Source: Cunninghamia lanceolata | Lineage: Eukaryota; Streptophyta; Pinopsida; Cupressales; Cupressaceae | Assembly: GCA_027924645.1 (NCBI GenBank) | Contig: BSBN01000293.1 | Location: forward strand, 7,526,501 to 7,590,500 | Length of the DNA: 64,000 nucleotides | Direction: 5' to 3' | In this document: one piece after another, positions 49,349-61,229 of the stretch | How the letters are laid out: each line of letters begins with the position of its first letter | How positions within the stretch are numbered: the first letter of the stretch is position 1 | Notes under the pieces: model-generated | The model's input: the letters and a program-made list of their open reading frames with translations, nothing else | What the model was told of the DNA's origin: nothing | Database searches by the model: none | Program-made: the position numbers and the translations under genes

Positions 49349-49787
49349 ATGGGATATCAAACTCACTCTTCTATAATCAATTTACATATTCCATATGCCG
49401 CTTTGTATGCCATCATAGATATTAACTGTCTACATGCATTATGGATCAAAATTTGGGAGATATATGGAGACTCAAATTTTTCTCCATTCCCACATGATCC
49501 TTTTTTATCACAACACACATCCCTAATCATGATAAATAAATAGAATGTTTCTAGTGATAGATGAAATCATCACTCCTAATGTTGCTTCATTAGATTCCAG
49601 AGTCACTTCCTTGAAAGCTTCTGGTGCTTCTTTGCAACAGGGTATCAATCTTCCTAGCATTGCTAATTGGGACAGATTTCTACCTGACATCACTTGTCTA
49701 TTTGTAGAGTCCCACATTGCTGACATGGAAGCACACATTGAGGACATCAATCTTCTCTTCGATGATAGTTTCGATGAAGCTTCATAA
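49349..49787 (+). pseudogene. Copia-like gag relic of A' (copy 2)
   Basis: Same gene as 5563-6235 in copy 1. An in-frame deletion of about 162 bases removes codons 13-66 (INL joined to HIPYAALYAI), flanked by the short repeat ATCAA. A later frameshift near 49,540 moves the rest to the frame 49,545-49,787, which keeps NWDRFLPDITCLFVESHIAD and FDDS and then stops. The Trp codon here identifies the copy 1 stop as a later change. B' interrupts the gene at 49,858. Confidence 0.8.
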
Positions 49788-49857
49788 ACATTGTCCACTT
49801 CGAATATTCATGCTCTACATTGTCCTACACATGGTTTTGGATCGTCATCATTCTCAT

Positions 49858-50167
49858 TGTTGGTGTGTAACTCAATGAGCAAATACTAAATCAATCATAG
49901 TTAGGTGACTTATAGCACATGCCAATTGACATTTTCAATTTGGTGAGTCATTTGTAATAGGTGTCACTAGGTCCTTGACACATCACCTCTATATCCTAGG
50001 GTAGTTATGCTATTCTCTTGCTTTGAATATCTCCACCTATCCCTATTTCGTGGGGATTTGGGTATGCAACCTCAACTATTTATACTTGTTATTTGGTAAT
50101 GTAAATTGTTCATTTCATTACTTGTAATCTCATGTCTGATTTCCTCTCCACGATCTTGGTTCTCACA
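49858..50167 (+). repeat. 5' LTR of B'
   Basis: 310 bp, TGTTGGTGTG to TTCTCACA. Confidence 0.92.
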
Positions 50168-51449
50168 TGGTATTAGAACGGTGTGGTTAGCATCAAATCT
50201 TGTTTGCTCGTTGTGTGAATTGGGTTTGCATCTCTACATTTTTTGCTTAGTTTCAGTTGTGTTATTATTTGACATTTCTGTGTATATATTGTTTGTTTCA
50301 AATACCCATAGAGCACAGTGTTTGGATGTGAAAGCAAGGCCACCATCAGCTCATTTCTTGAAAGTGTGATTTCATTCCATTTTGCATGTTGTCTCATGAC
50401 ACAGAGACCAATTTTTTGCATCTTTGAACGCATGATTGAAGGCATTGTAATTGGAGAATGATTCTACAATTGTGGAAGGTCATGGATGGAGTTCCTATGG
50501 ACACAGAGGACATTTTGGATGTAGGTAGCCTTGCCATACTACTAACTTCCCATACAGGGTGTAGTCAGCTTGTCTACTCAGCGCCAAAGCCTCACATTGA
50601 GGCATCTCGATGTCTCTTCCAATGCCAACGCCTATAGCCTAAAGGTTGTCCCCTGCTAAAGCCTCACATAGAGCCACTTTGGCCTCTTCTCTGCCACATT
50701 GACCTCACATAGAGGTCGGGTCACCTATTTACAGTGCCACGCGAAGCCTCTTTCACTCCCATGACGAGTAGTCAATGGCGAGTTCACTCACCTAACCCAC
50801 CCAAGATAGAGGAGGGAAGCGAGGTGGGAATTTAAAAATTGATGGCTGTCAAGTTTAACCCCATTTTTTGAGGCACTATTCATTTGTTTTTTGAATGAAA
50901 ATGTTGATGTAAGAAAACCAGGGGTGAGGTCAGCAAGGAGACAAAATAAAGAAGGGGCAGATTTTTTTTCTTAGCCCTTGGTCCTATGGGCATTTTAGCT
51001 CTTGGTCATACTCTACCATAGGGGCTTAAACATTTTCTTCTCTAAAAGTTTTTTCTCTCAATAAAAAATTGTAAGCAAATTCTTTTCCAAGCACATAAGG
51101 AAAATAGTCAGAAGTTGTATTTTTTTTGCATATGCAAAATTTTCCAAGGGCCATAACTTTTGCAAATGAACTCGAAATCGGGTCATTCTTTTGGTAAAAG
51201 TGGTTTTTTTTTTCATCCTCTTTCTAAATAGCTTGATATCACACTGTTGTTATAAAGTGCCTGATCAAGTTGTTTTAGAGTGACTATAAGCACTTCGTCT
51301 ACTCATTGAACAATTTTGGGGGGAAAACACATAATCAAAGGTGTAATATGATGTCAATGCACTAAACTATAAAGTGCCACTTTAAGGGGGCTATCAAGGA
51401 AGAGTGCTCAAAAGAAATCAAACTAAAGTGCCACCTTAACTTTAAAAAC

Positions 51450-51836
51450 ATGTCACCTTTCTTTGAATTGTTTGTGAGAATCGAAACTTGCAATACTTAC
51501 AAAATATTAATGGACGATGTCTATCATGATATTCTTGGCAAATGGACTATAAAATTGGGAAATGGTTTTGTACATAATGTATATTACATTCCTGATTTAT
51601 TCAAAAATTACTTCTCAGTGTATGCACTCATAGATTCTCAGAAGATAGTTGAGTTCATAGCAACATCAACCCTCATTCAAGAATCCAAAGATCAAAAACT
51701 TGTTGCAAAAGGCAAAGTTTGTCACGTTGACTGCACCTTCATCTTTTTGCATTTTACATCCGGTGAAGAAGACAATCAAGATACAACTTTAGAGCCAAGT
51801 ATCAACTCATGGCTCAGCTTAGTTGGTTCCATATAG
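51450..51836 (+). pseudogene. Copia protease relic of B' (copy 2)
   Basis: Open for 128 codons: MSPFFELFVRIETCN, GNGFVHNVYYIPDLFKNYFS, KIVEF, then LVAKGKVCHVDCTFIFLHF and EEDNQDTTLEPS. Compared with copy 1 a deletion of roughly 70 bases at its start removes the DSGA-equivalent region, so it cannot be an active protease. It has no in-frame stop where copy 1 has two. The C-terminal extension beyond RKxVEF-like KIVEF is conserved between copies. Confidence 0.7.
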
Positions 51837-52377
51837 TAGGTTGTTTGAACTCTACTATCATCTTTTGTTGTAAATACACTCATGTAGTTTCATGTAGTTG
51901 AAAGTGTAAAGGGAATTTGGAAATTGTAATCACACTGATCTATAAAGTGTAATAGGGGGGTTGTAACAATCACAACTTGAATCACACATATTCTTATCTC
52001 TTTCATATCTGTACTCAATTTCAGTTATTCAATATATTTCTTGGACCTACATCCTGGTCTTCATCCTTTGCTCACTACCAAACTGCAATTAGTTTTCTCA
52101 AATCTCTTGGAATCAAGGGAGTGGCAGAATTTACTACTACAACTTGCTTCAGGAGTTCCTCATACCTACAGTGTGGTCTACATTGACATCATCATCTTCT
52201 GGGGGGGCTATTTAAGCCTTTCTCTTTGTTTTCTCTCTTTCGGAGGAAAGTTTTTTCCCACAGGGCATTCTTTCTTTTTCTACTTTTTGAGGGATACATT
52301 TGTACATGAGTACCTAAAATGACATACAGTCGGGATTCATTTTTCATAAACTCACCTAAGCTATGCTTAAGGGGGCG

Positions 52378-52687
52378 TGTTGGTGTATAAGTCAATGAGT
52401 AAACACTAACTCAATCATTGTTAGGCGACTTATAGCACATGCCAATTGACATTTTCAATTTGGTGAGTCGTTTGTAATATGTGTCACTAGAATTGACACA
52501 TCGCCTCTATATCCTAGGGTAGTTACACTTAATTATCTTGCTTTGAATATCACCACCTATCCCTATTTCATGGAGAGTTGGGTATGCAACCTCTACTATT
52601 TATACTTGTTATTTTTTAATGCAAATTGCTTGTTTCATTACTTGTAATCTCATGTTTGATTGCCTCTCCACAATCTTGGTTCTCACA
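52378..52687 (+). repeat. 3' LTR of B'
   Basis: 310 bp, followed by CTCAT. Confidence 0.92.
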
Positions 52688-52692
52688 CTCAT

Positions 52693-53268
52693 CTATTGTG
52701 CATGCACCCGATTTGATTATGGAATCCTTTGGCATCGAGATGTGGACACCTGAGCATTCTTTGAAGGCATCAACATGGGCACCATCATCCTTGGATTATC
52801 TTTAGCACGATTCAAGATCATACATACATCTTCTCGCATGGGAAGATACCCTGCATCTTCAAGTGATTTCATTTCTTCCCAAGGGAAGGAATGTAGTTCG
52901 ATGGTCTTGGATCTACATCTGCATCCTTTGTTGACTATCTAGAATCACTGTAGTAGAACGTGTATTATGGGGGGTCTTATAGACCTTCTATCATTTTCTC
53001 TCATATGCGGGGAATCTTTTATTGTACTTAGTGAAAGAAGTAGTACTTCTTCACCTGTATAATTTCTCTTTTTGGGGGATCATTTTTTCCCATTGGGTTT
53101 CCTATCTTACTCCAGTTTTAGAGAGTTTGTATTGTACTTGAGTACCTTAGATCAGGCTTCATGGATAGGACACATTTTTCTTTTGTTTTATACATGGGTA
53201 CCTCACCAGGCTTATAGCCAGGACACCCATTTTTCATAATACTCACCTAAGCTATGCTTAAGGGGGGG
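52693..53268 (+). other. 3' tail of A'
   Basis: The first part continues the gag frame across the B' insertion (SIVHAPDLIMESFGIEMWTP) before stops. TTTCTTCCCAAGGGAAGGAA near 52,870 is shared with E near 35,095. It ends in the A/B/E polypurine block. Confidence 0.7.
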
Positions 53269-53582
53269 TGTTAGTGTATACCTTTAATCTATAGGTGTAC
53301 ACACTTGTATTTAAGCTTACTTAGGTGTATGACACATGTTCATTTGAACTCGTCAAAGTAGTTGGAGCTGTTGTGTGAAGTGTCAAATTGCATCAACACC
53401 TCATGCTATGTTTGTGGGAGGTTACTTGCCACAACTCCATGTAGAGGAGTCATATCCTTTTTCATGGAGACTTGGGTACATCACAACTCTATTTATACTT
53501 GCCTTATTTGCTAATACAAACTTGTCAATTCCATTGAAATTTGTGTGCTTGTTAGTCTATTCCATAATCTTGATTTTCTACA
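53269..53582 (+). repeat. 3' LTR of A'
   Basis: 314 bp, TGTTAGTG to TTTCTACA, followed by the TSD CATAA. Confidence 0.92.
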
Positions 53583-53587
53583 CATAA

Positions 53588-54303
53588 TAATGTCAACACC
53601 TTGTTATATTGTCTTCAGTTTTCTAGGGCATTGTGACTGGGGTTACATCATGCCTACTTTTTTATTATTTTATGTTACCTTGACTGGCATGTTTTCATTA
53701 TGTTACATGTGTAGTAATATCAAGTGTACATATTCACTAATGTGAGTAGTGTAACCCTTAGTATCTAAGTCTTGTAAAAAAAAAAAGATTAGTTGCATTG
53801 TTTTGATGCCTATTTGTACATGTATGTATGGGTGGGCATGATATTTGGTATCAAAACCAAGTTTGCAAACACTGGGAGCTCTGAGAATTTTCTTGGGTCA
53901 TGTTTTCATATGTGTTATTTTGTAAATGTAGTTGCATGATGATTTTGATAATAAGTATTGGAGTGTATAGTTCATAAATAATATCCTTATTATCAAAAGT
54001 TGCAATATGTTTGTTTGATGGTTCCACTTAATGTGAAAATTTTTAGTAGTTTGAAAATTGAGTTTTATTGTACCAAGTACTAATGTTGATCCATTTGAAT
54101 GTGAAATTTAAATTATGATTGTCCAGTCCCCCTTTCATTCATGCATTCAATTCAATAGTAGAATGGTGAAGTGTAAGAAAGAAGAAAAATTAAATAGCTA
54201 GCGAAATATGTTACAATCTATACTTTTTTATAGAAATAAATTTCCTTTTATTTACTTGAATTCTCGCATTAGTTTTTGAAGTTGATTTTTCTATTATAAC
54301 AAG
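53588..54303. other. Spacer between A' and D'
   Basis: Counterpart of 9724-10433. No gene. Confidence 0.5.
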
Positions 54304-54308
54304 GTTAT

Positions 54309-55674
54309 TGATGATGGGGCATCACTCTCTATCTAAATTTTGGTTTGAATTTTCATTTCAATTTTGTATTTCTGTAGTGTTTAGGTGGTTTGTGTGTTTG
54401 ATGGTGTAACTTCCCGTCACAATGCATTTTACCTGAACCTATCACTGATAGTACAAACACTAGTTCCTGTCACCAGTTAGTGAAGGAATCCTATCACCAG
54501 TCTATAGACTTTCTTGTTGCTGATAATACAAAGGTCAGCTACTGTCACCTGTGACAGATGTTATTGATAGTTACATATCTCTTTAACCATTGGGATTAGT
54601 TACAAAAGGAAGAGGGATGGTCGAATATGATGGACGTAGTAGATAGGGGAATGACAGTTGGAAGGAAAACCCAAATAATCGTGATAGTTACAAAGCAGAA
54701 GGAAGATAGAGAGACAACCTACCATGGTAACAGTTGTAGGAAGGAAAAACGAGACAGTCGAGAGGACGAATGGAACAAGAGGAGTCATGGGGAGATGAAA
54801 AAAAGGTGTCCAGAGAAAAAGAATAGATTTTAGTAGTTGTTAAAAGAATGCCAATCAAGGAATGACCAAGAAGAATCAAGAAATATTATCATGGGAGGCT
54901 AGAAGGAATAGAGTAGGGCCAAGGGCGAAGAAGAGGTCAAAGTAGAAGATGAACAAAGTTTTGATGAATAGCCAATAAAGGCTAAAGGAGAGTGCATGCT
55001 AATCATCTCAAGAAGAACGCTGAAGATTAGGAAGGTCAAATAGAGGAGAGGAGTCAGGTAGAAGGACGAAGAGGAAAACAACCCATCGAGAGACATTGCT
55101 CAAACAAAGCCCAACGAAGGCCGAATAGAGTAGAGAGAGTCATGAGAATAGGCCGATTGTGGGAAGTCACAGAGCTGTCATATATATAATTCTATAACAA
55201 TCAGGCAGAGCAATATAAGGAAGGAGAAAGAATGTGATGAATGTAGAGAAGAGGATTGGGTGATGGGACAGAGTCCAGTAGAAGAAGTGGAGATAGAATG
55301 ATGATCTTGGAGTCAATTATGTATTCACATTTATAAGCTATAGAATAAGAATAAAAGATTTGTTCATTATGATTGTTGTTGTTGTTTATGACCCTCTAGG
55401 TTTTGTATTGATCAATGCGAAGTCTATGTCATTATGATCGATTCCATTGAAGGTGTCTAAAATTGATTCTATACTAGAAGGTTCCTATAGATTAAATGTA
55501 TTGTTATAGAATTTTTTTATCTCGCTATTTAGGTCCCTGTCACTATCACACCAGTAAGCCTGTAGAGATCTGTTTATGGGTAGAGACCAAACATTAAGAT
55601 AATAGTGAATGTGTCTGGGTGGGTGTTACCGCTAGTTGGGTATAAAAGTGTGTGTTAGAGAAACCATGCTATCA
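54309..55674 (+). repeat. 5' LTR of D'
   Basis: 1,366 bp, TGATGATGGGGC to GCTATCA. Confidence 0.92.
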
Positions 55675-55737
55675 AGTGGTATCGGAGCGCATAAGATTCT
55701 GAGTGCTGAGTAGGTTGCCGAAGTGAGGCAACTTAGC

Positions 55738-58060
55738 ATGGAAAAGATGAAGAAGCAAATTACTAAATTTGAAAGAGAACTGGTAGCATTGAAAAGAGAT
55801 TTAAAAGAGTATATGATTGCAAACCAGAAATACCTTGAGGAAAGTAGCCAAGAGTATTTTTGTGTATGGCCAATGACAAGAAAAATGAAGTGGTCTATAA
55901 TGGAGATAGTTGAGAGGAGGAAAAGGTAGAATTTAGAAGCCTTAGGAGGAAAAGATAAGACTATGAGGGGTTTCCTGAAAGTTTGGGACAACAAGAGGTT
56001 TTGAAAGGAGCAACATGCACTAGAAGTGGTGAATGAAGTTCTCATTGTAGAGAACATGAGAGAAGATGAGGAAAGAAGAGAGGAAGAAGTGCTACAAGAA
56101 GCACTTGTGAAAAAGCAAAATGAAGAGAGAAGAGTGTCCCTGAAGAAGACACTAAAGGAGACATTATGGTCTCTTATTTTGTTGTTTAATATTGTGTTTG
56201 TACCTGTGTATGCAGGTATGAAGAATGCATTAGAGAAGGTCAAGAATGAGACCTTGAAGATGATGAGAGTAGGGGCAAAAATAGCACCTGAAAAAAGAGT
56301 TGAAGGTGAGAGAAGGTTGATTGCAGCAGCATGTCATAAAGAGTTTATAGTAGGGGTACATTGGAAAGTGCCTAAAAATGAAGAAGAGCATGAAGCTAAA
56401 GATCTGCAGTTAGATGATGAAGATGAGAGAGCAGCCCCATAATTTTATGATGCTTTGGAAGAAGGTGCAGATGCAACATAAGTTGCTCATGTAGAGGAAG
56501 AGATGGAAATCAAAGAAGCCAATGCAGAGAATAAATCAGGGCAGCAGGTAAAGAAGAGTTGCAAATCTGATTTTGGAAACTCTAATGTTAGTTTTAATCC
56601 TATGAATAGAAGTGTGAACATAGATGGACAAGTTTATGAGAAGAGCAAATGGTTGAATCATGGGTATATAGCCCCATGTTGGCAAAAGAAAAAGATTGAT
56701 GAAAGACAACAGTTAGAACATAGGGAGAATGATATCATTGATAATGTTTTTGCTAACAAAACAATGCAAAGAATGAGGGGTATGTTGATGAACAAGAGGC
56801 AAACACAATTGAAGATAAAGTGGCCAGCAAGGAGGCCTAGAGAAGATGATGAGAGGCTAAAAACCAAGAGAAGAATGAGGAGCACAAGTGCAACAATGAA
56901 GGGACAGCAGCGCAGTGATAAAGTATGGGTGGTAAAGCAAGCAACAACAAATAATTGTGGTGATGAGAAGATAATGCTCAAGAGTGGGAGGCATGAACAG
57001 AATAACCAACACCTAGAACAAGAAGTCATGGTAAAGGATGAAAAAGAAAATGGAGTAGCTGGGAGGAAGCTAGAGGTAGATGCATGCAAGATGAAAGGTA
57101 AACGAGTTGAGTTCATTAATGATGCTTTTGAAATTTTGGATAATTTTGTTAAAGGAAGAGACAAGAAAAAGTGGAATGGTGAACCATCCTATGTTAATGA
57201 TGAGGCATGATGAGGCTTTGAATGAATTTTATAAAGAAGATATCAAGGTTGTGGAATTTGATAGTGATAGTGAAATGAACAAGTATGAGCTGAAAATGTG
57301 GAGGATTGTGGATGAGAAAGAGATGAGGAGGGGCAAATATTAAAAAAAAAAAAGATAAGAAAAGGTAGTGCAGCAAGAAGCATGCCAAAGAAGATGAAAA
57401 GTTGGTTGGTAGAGTTCAACCTAGAAAGAGGACAGAGTTGGTAGATGTTGCAAATCATGAAGATGTAGATTTAGATAAGACCGCAGCTACAAATGAAGAA
57501 GATGATGGTGGAGCAACCATAGTTCCAGAGGAGGAAGGAATACAAAGGGATTGTGAAGATGATTAGAGATAGAATTAGAAGGAGGAGCAGCAAGCAAAGA
57601 CACTGGAGATGATTTGTGGAGACAATTTGCAGCCATTGAACAAGAGTGGAATCAAAAGGTTGAAGGTTTGAGAGTGTGTGGGATAGGAAAGGAGATTGAA
57701 GATAATGTTCCACAAGTTGTTGCAGATTTTTAGAGGAATGTGGTATGTCAGGTGATAGAGGACGAGTTTGAAAATGATTTGTTGTTACAGTAGATGGCCA
57801 TTGAGGAAGAGTGGCTTGAAGGAATATTGGATGGACATGTTGAATATGATAGTGATGCAGTGAACGATGTTGAAGACATAGAAATTTTCCCATTTGTTGA
57901 TGATGTGTTGTATATTAATGAAAGCATAATTAGAGATAGGAGGCAAATGGAAATTGTTGAAGACAGTCTCGTGAGGATAGTAGATAGTGATGCATAACAA
58001 TATTGGAGGAATGTGACAGATGGACCAGAGATAGAAGAAATGGAAGAAGAGATTAATTGA
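55738..58060 (+). pseudogene. Orphan ORF of D' (copy 2)
   Basis: Counterpart of 11845-14170. It keeps the likely start ATG at 55738 (MEKMKKQITKFERELVALKR). The longest clean segment, 56503-57210 (235 codons), has FGNSNVSFNPMNRSVNIDGQ and GYIAPCWQKKKIDERQQLEH, a cluster of basic residues, and FINDAFEILDNFVKGRDKKK. The C-terminus reads DAVNDVEDIEIFPFVDDVLY and ends at TGA 58058. Stops and shifts here (TAG at 55927, TAA near 56441, frameshift near 57205, TAA near 57342, TAG near 57731 and 57791) are mostly not the ones in copy 1, so both decayed independently. Function unknown. Confidence 0.75.
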
Positions 58061-58113
58061 GTAGCAGAAGAACCACATGTTCAGGGGCACATTCGTTTCT
58101 CCCTTGGGGACTT

Positions 58114-59435
58114 TGATGCAGGGGCATTGCTCTCATCTAAATTTTGGTTTGAATTTTCATTTTAGTTTTGGGTTTCTATAGTGTTTTAGTGATTTGTGTG
58201 TTTGAAGGTGTAACTTCCTATCACAATGCATTTTACCTTTATGTCACTAATAGTGCAAACACTAGTTCCTATCACTAGTCTATAGACTTTCCTATTGATA
58301 ATAACGCAAAGGTTAGTTGTCACCTATTACAGATGTTATTGATAGTTACATATCTCTTTAACTGTTGGGGTTAGTTATAAAAGGAAGAGAGATGATCGAA
58401 TATGATGGACGTAGTAGATAGGGGAACAATAGTTGGAAATAAAACCCAAATAATCACGGTAGTTACAAAGTAGAAGGAAGACAGAGAGACAACCTACCAT
58501 GGTAACAACTGCAGGAGGAAAAATGAGACAGTAGAGAGGTCGAATGGAATAAGAGCAGTCGTGGGGAGATGAAAAGAAGGTGGCCAGAGAAAAAGAATAG
58601 TTTTTAGCAACTGTTAAAAGAATGCCAATCGAGAAATGACTAGGAAGAATGAAGAAAGATTGTGGTGGGAGGCTAGAAGGAATAGAGTAGGGCTGAGGGC
58701 GAAGAAGAGGCCAAAGTAGAAGATGAACAAAGTTCTGATGAATAGCCAATAAAGGCTGAAGAAGAGTACAGGCCTATCATCTCAGGAAGAAGGCCGAATA
58801 GAGGAGAGGAGTCGGGTAGAAGGATGAAGAAAAAAACAACACATCGAGAGGCATTGGTCAAACAAAGGCCAACAAAGGTTGAATAGTGTAGAGTGAGTCG
58901 TGAGAAGAGGTTGATTGTGGGAAGTCACAGAGTTGTCATATATATAATTTTGTAGCAATCAGGTAGATCAATATAAGGAAGGACAAAGAATGTGATGAAT
59001 GTAGAGAAGAGGATTGGGTGATGGGACAGAGTTCAGTAGAAGAAGGAAACGGAGATAGAATGATGATCTTGGAGTCAATTATGTATTCACCTTTGTAAGC
59101 TGCAGAATAAGAATAAAAGATTTGTTCATTATGATTGTTGTTGTTGTTTATGGCCCTCTACGATTTGTATTGATGAATGCTAAATTTATGTCATTATGAT
59201 CGATTCCATTGAAGGTGTCTGGCATTGATTATAGACTAGAAGGTTCTTGTAGATTAAATGTGTTGTTATAGAATTATTTATCTTTCTATTTAGGTTCTTG
59301 TCACTATCAAGCCAGGAAGCCTATAGAGATTTGTTTATGGGTAGAAACCAAACATTAAGATAATAGTGAATGTGCCTGGGTGGGTGTTATCGCTAGTTGG
59401 GTATTAGAGTGTGTGTTAGAGAAACTGTGCTATCA
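58114..59435 (+). repeat. 3' LTR of D'
   Basis: 1,322 bp, TGATGCAGGGGC to TGCTATCA. Confidence 0.92.
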
Positions 59436-59440
59436 ATTAT

Positions 59441-60944
59441 TACCTAATGACTAGCACAACATATCTTTCAAATTGTTTTATTACCTTGTAGAGTTGTTAT
59501 AATTGTATGAATGGAACGGAGAATTATGTAAGTTGATAGTTAGTGTCTTTCTACTACTTTTAGGATAAATGTGAGGTACTAGTAATACTTGATTCATGTA
59601 TAATGACTATTTTAAATCAAACCGGTCTCCTAGAAGAATGGATAAGTGATCTTAATAATAAGAAGTCCACCTTATGATAGTTGCTGAACTGAATCATTCG
59701 GTTATTATAACTTGGTCTATCTAAAAAGTTGAGCCTTCTTTCCCTTGTAACTTGCTGTACCAGTTAGATATGGTTTATCCCTTGCACAGAATTATAAATT
59801 AAGAGAGTAAAGGAGACTGAAAGGGAGAGAAAGCACATGATTTTTTTCCATATTAAATTTGATCTAGTTTAAACTTTATATTTTATGATGGAACATTATA
59901 AACAAATAAATTTTTAAATTTTTGGATGTGTAAAGTTTGATTTAATTTAACTTTATTTTTTGTATTCAATATTTTTCTTTAAAAGAAATATTTTGTAATG
60001 TATATTTAGAATATGTATAATAATAAAAAAATCAAATCATTCATTCATTATAATATTAATATAATTTTATTTTTTATTTTATGTAAAGATTTTCAATATA
60101 AAGTAATATTTTATTTATACATAATAGTTTTAATAATAAAACATCTAATTAATTAGAAATTTTCAATACAAAATAATGTTTATTTATACATAATAGTTTA
60201 CTAATAAGACCTCTAAGTATGAAATAAATGAAACAAGAATACCATGCAAGATCAAACAAATAATGAGAAGATATAAACATTGAAAGGAAATTCATATACA
60301 TTAGTACATGAATTTATATAAAAAGTAAAACGTAGGGATAAAGGTTCGTGAAAAATTTCAAGATCAAATGCGAAGGAATCTCTATTCATATCAAGCATTT
60401 GGAAGGACATGATAATAATGTTGGTGATAACATTAATCAAATTAAATACTAATAAATGTTCATTTATATACATATAGAACATCACGAGGAGAGTATTATT
60501 TCATTTTAAAACATTACATATACGCGGAAAATATTTAAGGACAAAAGAGGTTGTGAGATACAATCAGTAATACGCAAGATCGAGGACTGAATCGAACTAC
60601 TATTTCTCACAAATTTGGAATTGTGATTTCTGTGATGGTGGATGAGAACCATGTAAATGAATATTTAGAAGATTTTTATTTGATTTAAGTATCTAGTTTG
60701 GGTAAGCTTAATCAGCCAGCACGTTGTAAACCATCATCTAGTGGAAATCCTCTCAAAATCCTCTCCATTGAACAGTTTTTGATTACTTAATCTACATGAA
60801 ACAGGGTGAAATAGGTTGACTAGTCCCCATAAATCACAATAAAAAATTATGTAAACAATTGTAGTGCTGGCTTCTTAGGGTGGCATTTATTTTGTACTTG
60901 GAATGGTGGATATGAAACTTTGGATGAACAAAATTTGACTGTTC
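59441..60944. other. AT-rich intergenic tract (copy 2)
   Basis: Counterpart of 15568-17,034; no gene. It ends at the target site of the chimeric element. Confidence 0.6.
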
Positions 60945-60959
60945 TCCCATGTTGAGACA

Positions 60960-61031
60960 TGGACCAGCTAGGACTCGAACCTAGAACCTTCCATTCACTG
61001 CTGGAGTGCTCTGCCACTGAGCTACTGGCCC
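60960..61031 (-). repeat. TRIM LTR with tRNA-like fold
   Basis: The minus strand from 61031 to 60960 is 72 nt. Acceptor halves GGGCCAG and CTGGTCC pair over 7 bp with one G-U. A D-arm GCTC/GAGC holds an A-box-like TAGCTCAGTGGCAGAGC. The T-arm CTAGG-TTCGAGT-CCTAG holds the B box GGTTCGAGTCC. The anticodon arm does not form a standard 5 bp stem with a 7 nt loop, so it is tRNA-derived or tRNA-mimicking rather than a working tRNA. Confidence 0.7.
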
Positions 61032-61135
61032 CTCTTGGACCAGTCCATCATCAGTCCGGGTGTGGCTTATTTCCAACACCAACAGCCCCATTAAGCCACA
61101 CCTTTCATGTGCTTGGGGTTCCTAGCCTGGGCCTA

Positions 61136-61147
61136 GCTCTGATACCA
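61136..61147 (-). other. Primer-binding site of the TRIM
   Basis: Exact TGGTATCAGAGC on the minus strand, directly after an LTR ending CTCAACA. Confidence 0.88.
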
Positions 61148-61229
61148 TGTTGAGACATGGATTAGCTAGGACTCAAACCTAGGACCTTCCATTTGCTGCT
61201 GGAGTGCTCTACCACTAAGCTACTGGCCC

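Larger units (their letters stand above)
49858..52687 (+). mobile_element. Element B' (copy 2), nested in A'
   Basis: 310 bp LTRs at 49858-50167 and 52378-52687, with perfect TSD CTCAT (49853-49857, 52688-52692). The primer site begins TGGTATTAGAACG at 50168. Same interior as B, with a protease relic. Confidence 0.92.
28555..53582 (+). mobile_element. Copia-type element A' (copy 2) with nested G and B'
   Basis: The element is bounded by CATAA at 28550-28554 and 53583-53587. The 5' LTR is split: TGTTAG at 28555-28560, then the 19,356 bp insertion G, then 47922-48230. The primer site TGGTATCAAAGC lies at 48231-48242. The 3' LTR is 53269-53582, with a polypurine tract A(A)GGGGGGG just before it. 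B' sits at 49858-52687. The A' interior (without G and B') is about 2.2 kb, gag-like only. Unlike copy 1 it keeps a tail segment at about 52,699-53,015 coding FLPKGRNVV, shared with E. Confidence 0.9.
54309..59435 (+). mobile_element. Element D' (copy 2)
   Basis: LTRs at 54309-55674 (1,366 bp) and 58114-59435 (1,322 bp). TSD GTTAT at 54304-54308 and ATTAT at 59436-59440, with one change from copy 1. The primer site TGGTATCGGAGC lies at 55677-55688. The 5' LTR has a small extra repeat near 54,470-54,490 (CACCAGTTAGTGAAGGAATC) not seen in copy 1. Confidence 0.92.
60950..61229 (-). mobile_element. TRIM with tRNA-like LTRs
   Basis: 280 bp: 82 bp direct repeats at 61148-61229 and 60950-61031, with a 116 bp interior. 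The primer site TGGTATCAGAGC (minus strand, 61147-61136) abuts the first repeat. Purine-rich CCAAGAGG precedes the second. No coding capacity. Size and layout fit terminal-repeat retrotransposons in miniature. Confidence 0.85.

Noticed and set aside
47922..53582. A' as an element truncated at its left end with no TSD
   Set aside because: Its first six LTR bases and left TSD are found at 28,550-28,560 beyond the G insertion.
60960..61031. True nuclear tRNA gene
   Set aside because: The anticodon arm does not pair properly and the unit is one of two LTRs next to a primer site, so it is a tRNA-like LTR.
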